Origin: Tubulanus polymorphus
Lineage: Eukaryota; Nemertea; Palaeonemertea; Tubulaniformes; Tubulanidae
Assembly (NCBI RefSeq): GCF_964204645.1
Contig: NC_134030.1
Coordinates: forward strand, 14,040,447-14,104,446
Length of the DNA stretch: 64,000 bases
Reading direction: 5' to 3'
Shown here: positions 57,901 to 64,000 of the stretch, in pieces
Numbering within the stretch: the stretch's first letter is position 1
How the letters are laid out: every line of letters begins with the position of its first letter
Program-made: the position numbers and the translations under genes
Notes under the pieces: generated by a model
Seen by the model: the letters and a program-made list of their open reading frames with translations, nothing else
What the model was told of the DNA's origin: nothing
The model's database searches: none

Positions 57901-58809
57901 AAATTTATGATTAGTAAATTTCAATTTATAATCTTTTTCTGTTGGCATTATTAATTTACAAAAATCTTTATTATCACATAATTCTTTATGTTTTAGTAAT
58001 GTATTCTCAGTCATAAATTTAGATAAACATTTTCTACATAGATAAATTTTACGATGATGATCACTTTCTGTTCTAAAGAATAAATCAATTTGTTTTAACC
58101 ACATATAATGTTCATTTTCATCTTTTTTGTAATATAACAAATCTATAGCATTTTCATCATCATAATATTCTGTTAAATATAAAGCTTTCAATGTATAATC
58201 TTTAATATTTTCACCTTTTGTCTTTGGTAATTGCATTAATTCGAATACATTTATTTTTAAATTATTAACTTTTTCTATTTTAAAAATCATTTTTATAGTT
58301 ACTGGATATTGATCAATTTTATATAATGTTTCATATTTCCGGTAATTTGTTATTCTAAAACTATGTGTAATATCTTCTGTTGGATGTAAGCAACTAATAA
58401 TTGCCCACAGAAAACATTTATAATCTTCATTTTGAACATTTATTACTGCTTTTGTTGTAAATGGTAATTTAATATAAGATGATCCTTTAATATCCTCCTT
58501 TTCTGTTGTAAAGTTTGAATCATTTTAAAACATTTTATTACTTTTTGATGTTTTATTTCTTTTTGTATTATAAACATTTAAATCTAAAAATATAATTTCA
58601 TTTAATGATAAACCAGAACCCTCAAAATATCTTTCTTCAATATGACGTTTAAATTCATTAAATATTTTTTCTAACTTCTCTTTTATTTGCGTTTTTGAAA
58701 TTATTTCTTCAGAGAGTGTTTGAATATTATAATCCATTTTCTCTTCTGACTTTAAAAAACTTACTTTCCCAGAGATACTAATTTTTGGATATTCAACATC
58801 TGTTATCAA
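54945..58809 (-). pseudogene. Protein-primed family B DNA polymerase, multiply broken
   Basis: Fragments in order on the minus strand: an N-terminal region with a C2H2 finger (YLCRKCLSKF...HKELC); exonuclease motif I (YGDFES, near 57870); an endonuclease VII/HNH-like insert (CCYCEKHF...VRDHNHL...CNLQ); Exo II (FHNLSGYDTHLF); an Exo III-like segment (RFLDSYRFL); polymerase motif A (YIDAKSLYG, near 56610); motif B (KLMNNSFYGK); and motif C, interrupted by an intein. A C-terminal tail ends 'DDGIKTLPYGY'. Breaks: TAA at 58525-58527, 57226-57228 and 56682-56684; a frameshift in an A-run near 56870; another near 56640; and a deletion or frameshift near 55140-55160 that removes the sequence following motif C. 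This is the replicative polymerase of Polinton/adintovirus-like elements; the gene is not functional as it stands. Confidence 0.88.
55138..55815 (-). other. Intein with homing endonuclease inside polymerase motif C (degenerate)
   Basis: Polymerase motif C reads ILYFD and is then interrupted at Ser (codon 55813-55815) by SVTADTPILLKCNDKILIRR, a typical intein block A with Ser as first residue. Further on are 'NGWKKLKNIIRHKTNKK' and block B, 'FVDVTEDHNLIK', with the conserved TxxH. A DOD (LAGLIDADG-type) endonuclease follows, with 'IKGFFMGDGSAG'. An in-frame TGA interrupts it at 55666-55668. The C-terminal splicing blocks, the second endonuclease motif and the start of the following extein appear to be missing at about 55140-55160. 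Intact, it would have excised itself from the polymerase and spread by homing into intein-free alleles. Confidence 0.82.
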
Positions 58810-58811
58810 AT

Positions 58812-59363
58812 CTAGTATTTTTCTCTTATTTCATTAAATTTACTATAATCTTCTATTGTTGTACCTTTAAAAAATCTAAATGTAATAGCTGCAGGACCAA
58901 TTTTATTACGTAATGTTTCTAATATTTCAATTGTATCTTTTATTTCTAGTGAATCAATATAATTTCTAACATTTTCCATGTAAGGTTTATTTGAAATGGA
59001 TTTAGTTTTTGAAGTTGGTTTTTTTACTTGTTGAGGTTTATCATCAAAATAATATTTTCCTAAAACATTATTACTCAAATTTTGATGGTGTTTTTGTGAT
59101 TCGAGATGTCTATTATAATTCCTTTTTGTTATAAATTCATTACAAACTTCACATTTTATTTCATCCACATTCATATTTTCTAATCGTTCTTTTCTTTCAT
59201 TGGAATTTTCTGAAGTTTCAAAATCTATAACATTTTTTATATGATTTGCTGTTTTTTCATGTCGTGATTTTTGGGATTTATCAATGTATTTTTTACAATA
59301 TTGGCAATAATATTGATTTTTATTAACATTATTGTTTTCTGGCTGGTGTTCATTCTCCCCCAT
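58812..59363 (-). CDS. Zinc-finger ORF at the polymerase N-terminus
   Basis: A 183-codon frame from ATG 59363. Two C2H2-type fingers (YYCQYCKKYIDKSQKSRH and IKCEVCNEFITKRNYNRH, each with a further His) are followed by 'LETLRNKIGPAAITFRFFKG' and 'TTIEDYSKFNEIR'. It stops at 58812. A second frame continues smoothly across this point into the polymerase, and the end of this ORF looks like polymerase-family N-terminal sequence, so it is probably the 5' part of one long gene split by a one-base shift near 58815-58830. A separate nucleic-acid-binding protein is the alternative. It has a T-run, spacer and TAAATG start motif. Confidence 0.65.
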   Translation of the reverse strand: MGENEHQPENNNVNKNQYYCQYCKKYIDKSQKSRHEKTANHIKNVIDFETSENSNERKERLENMNVDEIKCEVCNEFITKRNYNRHLESQKHHQNLSNNVLGKYYFDDKPQQVKKPTSKTKSISNKPYMENVRNYIDSLEIKDTIEILETLRNKIGPAAITFRFFKGTTIEDYSKFNEIREKY

Positions 59364-59379
59364 TTATTAGGAAAAAAAA
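59361..59379 (-). promoter_or_regulatory. Late-type start motif, zinc-finger/polymerase gene
   Basis: T8, spacer CCTAA (5 nt; 6 if counted from T7), TAAATG at the start codon. Confidence 0.55.
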
Positions 59380-59387
59380 TTACTTGT

Positions 59388-59457
59388 GGTGATGAGTGGT
59401 GTCTCGACCGCACGACCTCTGGTATGAAACCCACATCTTCCTATTACTAAGACCACC
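59388..59457 (-). pseudogene. Degenerate tRNA-like sequence next to the virus-like segment
   Basis: The 70 nt on the minus strand fold loosely as a tRNA: five of seven acceptor pairs (GGTGGTC/CATCACC), CAT in the anticodon-loop position, and a B-box-like 'GGTCGAGAC'. It lies a few bases from the outermost motif of the viral segment. It is too degenerate for a working tRNA; a relic or SINE head is likely. Confidence 0.35.
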
Positions 59458-59527
59458 TAGTGTTAATTCACACACAGCACTGAATTGACTGCTGTCCATT
59501 GTCACATTCAGAATAACCATCGTTAAT

Positions 59528-60155
59528 AAAAAAAAAAACAAGTAGCCTCAGCGACGGAGATCACTGGTGGAGACAACCACTGCCAGTGCTGGGTGAAATG
59601 GTATTGTTGTCGATTGACGACCGTTCCTTTGAGCAGGGTAGATTTTGATGGTGCTGTAACGGAGACATACTGCCTTGTATGTCGATATCTTCGAGGTCAC
59701 ACGCAGTACAGGTTCTCGCAGAAGCGTGACCTCATAGTTTTGGTCGAGTTTCTTTCTTCTATTGATGTAAAAATCGACTTTTAAGAGGTCCATAGAACGT
59801 AAATCGAGACACTCTGGAGGCGGCCATGTTACATTGCTCACGTGATGAAATACTGAAATCTGATTGGATCCGTATATTCCGCGGAAGATGGCGGACGGTT
59901 TAAACCTGTCCTATTTAAACTGGTCGCCTGTCCAATTCTGCGCCACCTGCATTCGCAGTCAGAATAGGACAGGAGCGACAACCTGTACTACGTGTGGCCT
60001 CGATGATATCGACATACAAGGCAGTATGTCTCCGTTACAGCACCATCAAAATCTATCCTGCTCAAAGGAACGGTCGTCAATCGACAACAATACCGTTCAC
60101 CCAGCACTGGCAGTGGTTGTCTCCACCAGTGATCTCCGTCGCTCTACGATCCTAG
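59528..60155. mobile_element. Foldback element, about 170-bp inverted arms
   Basis: Arms at about 59548-59725 and 59971-60150 are reverse complements ('gcgacggagatcactggtgg', 'gtaacggagacatactgcc'). Similar inverted sequence extends outside, near 59475-59510 and 60310-60350 ('cagtcaattcagtg'). An A-run lies at the left edge. ORFs here mirror each other. Another copy of the same family flanks the hAT element at 61680-61771 and 62926-62990. Confidence 0.65.
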
Positions 60156-60359
60156 TGTAACCATCTGTGGCACGACACTAAGATTCTCAGTGAACAATAC
60201 CGACGAACTTGAGATAATTTCTACTCACTGACTTACTGAACTGAACCAGCCATGCAGCAGAGGCCACGACACCGGCAATTTGTTTGTTCACTTAAGATGA
60301 CTGATTGATTATGCTGAATGTGACACTAGATATTAGCAGTCAATTCAGTGTGGTGAAAA

Positions 60360-61675
60360 TATTAGCTTATACGACGGGTAACTTCACTTACTTCACTTCA
60401 ATGTCTTTTAAAACTTGTGAACAGTAAATGAATACTTATTTACAAATATTCTGTTGATTGTCTATTGTAGGTCATTGTGTGTGTTCTGATGTTGATTTTC
60501 TGAGATACAACTCAGGTTTTCTTAAGAATTAGAAGTTATACGTATTAAATTGAATGAGCTCAACATACACATGAATTGTTGTTGTATCATGGTAATTTTG
60601 AAAAACGGATGAAACACGAATTGAAAAGTCAATCCAGGTTTAATTGTTAGTGTATGCATATCAGTTTAATTTCAGAAATTAACCTCAATCACGAATCAAA
60701 GAGATTAACGAATCCAGCACTAATCATCATGAAATTAGATTCCAAACAACAATTGTGGTGAAAATCCTAGATTCTGATACAGTAATGAGTTTTAAAGAGC
60801 TGGAATTTATTAATCCCACGAGCGAGCATGCAATACGAATTGAGATTGGATTTAGGCCTACTTTCTGGTCAAGACTTGGTCTTTGTGATTCGAGTTAAGT
60901 TAGAGATATCAGTGTCATTCTGTTGTCACACAATTTGCCATGTCACAAAATACATATGTCACCGTCTTGTCAGGCAGTCTGTATATTGAATAAGATTTTG
61001 TACTAGAAAGTGGACAATAAATATAGAATTGCCAGTAAAAAAGAGTTTTTGTGATGGATTTTACTCAATTTCTAGCAAAAATCATGTATGGTCCATGGGG
61101 AGAGGAAAATATTGCAAGTTAATCTGATCACTGGTCTATCCCAACTTGCTGTCTGTATCATCAGGAATATATGTAGAGATGCCGCGTTGGATCCAAATAT
61201 CTGATATAAAAAAACTGACAAGGAGTTCAACTGTTGTAAACTTTATTCAGACTTTAGTCATTTTCACATCATCAGAAACACAACAATTGAGTGAATATAT
61301 TTTACATATCAGCCAAGTTCCCTCAGAATGACTATCACAGCTGATCCCTTTTTCTTACCTACAAAATTAATAAGTATCAATATCAGCGGATTAATTCGAT
61401 ACTCACAGCAATTAATGCCTTTTCTTCGGTCTTTAAATTTACGTTTGTTTGCCGATTACATTTATGATTCATAGATTATCAGTTGATTTACTGTAATCAA
61501 TCATTCCAGTGCGATTTTGATATTACTCTTAGTTTCGCTTATTCGATGAGACGCCATTTTAACCCGGAAGTAACTCGATACTGACATGTTTGACATGCAT
61601 CGAAAATGTAAAATGGATGATGGGATCAACCCGGTCTCTAACTGAAGGTTCACCAAGAGTCTTAGTGTCTGATGT
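60360..61675. other. Unassigned sequence
   Basis: I see no gene, RNA or clear repeat. Composition is A+T-rich and ordinary for the window. Confidence 0.4.
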
Positions 61676-61771
61676 ACCAGGATCGTAGAGCGACGGAGAT
61701 CACTGGTGGAGACAACCACTGCCAGTGCTGGGTGAAACTGAAGGTAGAGACCGGCAACCAGTCTATGTCCT

Positions 61772-62925
61772 CACAGGGGCTCGTTACGATAGCTGGGGGT
61801 CCAAAATCAAAGATTTGACCCAGTATCCTAGGTACCACCTATAAAAAAAGAAAAGGGAGCTAACATTTTGACATACTAGAATTGACCTTCTCATTTCAAT
61901 CGCTCATAACTTCGTAACTCATCGACCGATTCGCTCGAAATTGGTTTCGTTTCATTCCTAAGAGGTTACTTTTTTTTGAGACCTTCCGCGACAAAATCGG
62001 ATACGAGACACCCGAGAAATCACGACTCAAATCCGAAAAAACGAGTCAAAATAGCCAAAGCCGGAATTACTAGGACGTCTCGGAGTAGTCGATTCCCGAC
62101 GAAAAACGATGAGTTGACGCGGTTCCCGGACGTTAATCTTCACATATCATACATCGCTGGAAAGCTTATGAACTGACCTTATTGAAAAATGCGTTTATTT
62201 GATAATCCGTTCCGAAACCGGCGACAAGCGAGGTGATAATACGCACCGAACCGATAAATACGCACTTAAAGCGTCACTGAACCGCCATTGAGGGTGTGAC
62301 GTCACGGGCTCTGAGGACTGATAAATTCGCGATACGTGATTGGTCGACTGAATATGTTAATTATCTAGCGTTGCATGCTGGGATTTCTCATGACGTCACG
62401 CAGTTAATGGCGGCCGGAATACACTTGGAAATCGTATTTATCGCATCAATCTGGATTATCAGCTCGCCAGTCGCGGGTATCGGAACGGATTATCAAATAA
62501 ACGCGTCTGTCAATAAGGTCAGTTCATAAGCTTTCCAGCGATGTATGATATGTGAAGATTAACGTCCGGGAACCGCGTCAAATCATCATTTTTCGTCGGG
62601 AATTGAGCACTTCAAGCCGTCCTAGTAATTCCGGCTCTGGATATTTTGACCCGTTTTTTCGGATTTGAGTCGTGATTTCTCGGGCGTCTCCGGTCCGATT
62701 TCATCGGGGAAGGTCTCAAACGAAAAAGTCACCTCTTGGGAATGAAACGAATCTAATTTCGTGTAAATCGGTCGATCGGTTACGAAGTTATGAGGGGTTG
62801 AAATGAGAAGGTCAATTCTTGTATGTCAAAATGTTAGCTCCCTTTTCTTTTTTTATAGGTGGTACCTAGGATACTGGGTCAAATCTTTGATTTTGGACCC
62901 CCAGCTATCGTAACGAGCCCCTGTG
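61772..62925. mobile_element. Non-autonomous hAT foldback element
   Basis: It starts CACAGGGGCTCGTTACGATA and ends with the complement (...CGAGCCCCTGTG). It is flanked by the 8-bp duplication TATGTCCT (61764-61771 and 62926-62933). The 8-bp duplication and the CAGGG-type end are hallmarks of the hAT superfamily. Inverted arms of about 450 bp enclose a centre of about 240 bp with two TGACGTCA-like sites. No transposase is present; ORFs are arm by-products. Confidence 0.85.
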
Positions 62926-62989
62926 TATGTCCTATTCTGACTGCGAATGCAGGTGGCGCAGAATTGGACAGGCGACCAGTCTAATATTT

Positions 62990-64000
62990 CGGCGGTTTCT
63001 CTCGTAAAATATTATTACCAACTTCCGTCGTGTGAGATATAACATCGACCAGGAACGGCGATTGAAACAAAATGGCGACGTTTAAGATAGGTATAAAATA
63101 GCTAAAATTTGCTACAATTAACGTAGAAAAGGTGATTATCTGTGCATTCAATCAATAACTTCCAGTCTTTCTTGAAGTAGGATTATATGTGATGGATGAT
63201 ATGGAGGTGACGGACTCCTTATCAGCAATGATTCGTTTTGCATTAATTCAAGTTGTAGATAGATAGATTGTAGTAGAAATAGAATAGGCCTACATTACAA
63301 TACAACGCAATCGCCACCAGTCCACAGGGGTTTGCGATGGGCTTGGATTTTATTTCCGGGTTGTTGATAATCTCGCAAGAATGGCACTAAATATGAACTG
63401 CAAATAAATTATAATTTTAAAATACCTTATAAATTCAAAATACCTTGTTTTTATAATGTTTATTTATCCGCTATAGGCCTAAATAAAGTTCCGATAAACA
63501 ATTGGTCCTTAAGGATCATTATCAGACGGTCGATATGGCCTAATTAGCGTATTTTAGTGTCGACACCTCTAAACTGTAACTTAATTGTTCGATGTTAGGG
63601 TTTTCAAGTGAAAATTTTCCAAACACTATACAAACAATTTAAAAGGCCTAGATGAAAGAAGGGTTTAATATAATATCATAGCAATTGAGCTATAAATTGG
63701 ATCCGTTTTCCGTTTTCTATCTGCGCGAAGTAGTTACACGATCGCGTAATGACGTCTTGCGCAAGTTGTTACTTCGTGCAGAATAAACCTGCAGGTGCGC
63801 GATCGCGTATTGATGTACTGTACCGCGCGAGTTCTTCACGCAGAATGAACCGCGCGAGTAGTGATGAACAGATTTGACTTTATTCAATTAATTATGCAGC
63901 GAACTGTTAAAACATCAATAGGCCTATTAATAAAGATAAGATTTCCACTAGGCCTATTTGGATTTGTCAAGAAGCGATATTTAATAGAAACGTTGTTATT
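62990..64000. other. Unassigned sequence with a short GC-rich duplication
   Basis: No gene recognised. At about 63722-63855 a 60-70-bp unit is loosely repeated twice ('cgatcgcgta', 'cgtgcagaataaacc' and 'cacgcagaatgaacc'). Confidence 0.4.

Larger units (their letters stand above)
49365..59385 (-). mobile_element. Endogenous virus-like (Polinton/adintovirus-like) segment, truncated
   Basis: A 10-kb block that is far more A+T-rich than its surroundings, densely packed, with intergenic gaps of about 20-180 bp. All genes are on the minus strand except one zinc-ribbon gene. It encodes a protein-primed type B DNA polymerase with an intein, a VLTF3-like protein, a penton-like candidate and small membrane proteins. 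No hexon capsid, FtsK-type ATPase, adenain protease or integrase is seen; these may lie in the part lost at the satellite junction. Terminal inverted repeats were not found. Frameshifts and in-frame stops show an old, decaying insertion rather than live virus. Confidence 0.8.

Noticed and set aside
49365-59385. Alternative genetic code (TAA read as an amino acid) in the virus-like segment
   Set aside because: TAA also ends the intact genes, and there are independent frameshifts and a TGA. Decay explains all lesions.
49365-59385. Bacterial or viral contamination of the assembly
   Set aside because: The segment is joined directly to host satellite and host-type repeats and carries inactivating mutations. 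A chimeric junction at 49364 remains to be excluded by reads.

Overview
This is eukaryotic nuclear DNA, most likely from a marine invertebrate. The gene fragment present is split by GT-AG introns, most of the window is nested transposable elements and satellite, and the 'taggcctat' word is sprinkled through the unique sequence. I cannot fix the phylum. No rRNA, CRISPR array or bacterial operon is present.

Layout. (1) 1-5.4 kb: an inverted-repeat element, a run of exon-like modules, a tRNA-like relic and two strong hairpins in otherwise plain DNA. (2) 5.4-20.5 kb: three tandem copies of a roughly 1.2-kb repeat. The first copy is split by a MULE-like element (6230-7359), a complete 8.7-kb LTR retrotransposon on the minus strand (7447-16101) and a solo LTR (16223-18283). 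The LTR element carries gag, protease and a zinc-finger ORF but no reverse transcriptase, and it holds a further long-TIR insertion. The neighbouring tandem copy preserves the empty sites of both LTR insertions. (3) 20.7-25 kb: the first four coding exons of the ciliary gene TRAF3IP1/IFT54 on the plus strand, with a good RFX X-box match about 110 bp upstream. (4) 22-30.5 kb: elements with about 150-bp tandem cores, and a decayed but fully bounded piggyBac transposon. (5) 33.66-49.36 kb: a 15.7-kb satellite array (118/128-bp monomers, higher-order period about 1584 bp) next to a 100-N gap. (6) 49.36-59.38 kb: a very A+T-rich endogenous virus-like (Polinton/adintovirus-like) segment. (7) 59.4-64 kb: foldback repeats and a hAT-type foldback element with an 8-bp target duplication.

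The most interesting region is the virus-like segment. It encodes a protein-primed family B DNA polymerase gene, now broken, with an intein (splicing blocks plus a LAGLIDADG-type endonuclease) lodged in polymerase motif C. It also has a zinc-ribbon protein whose architecture resembles the large-DNA-virus late transcription factor VLTF3, a penton-like candidate and several small membrane proteins. Eight of its gene starts share a compact motif, a run of 7-8 T, about 6 nt, then TAAATG (relaxed in two of the eight), which is close to the poxvirus late promoter. A late-type transcription factor together with late-type promoters in one element suggests a self-contained virus-like transcription programme, now decaying: several genes carry in-frame stops and frameshifts, and one end is cut off inside a gene by the satellite array.
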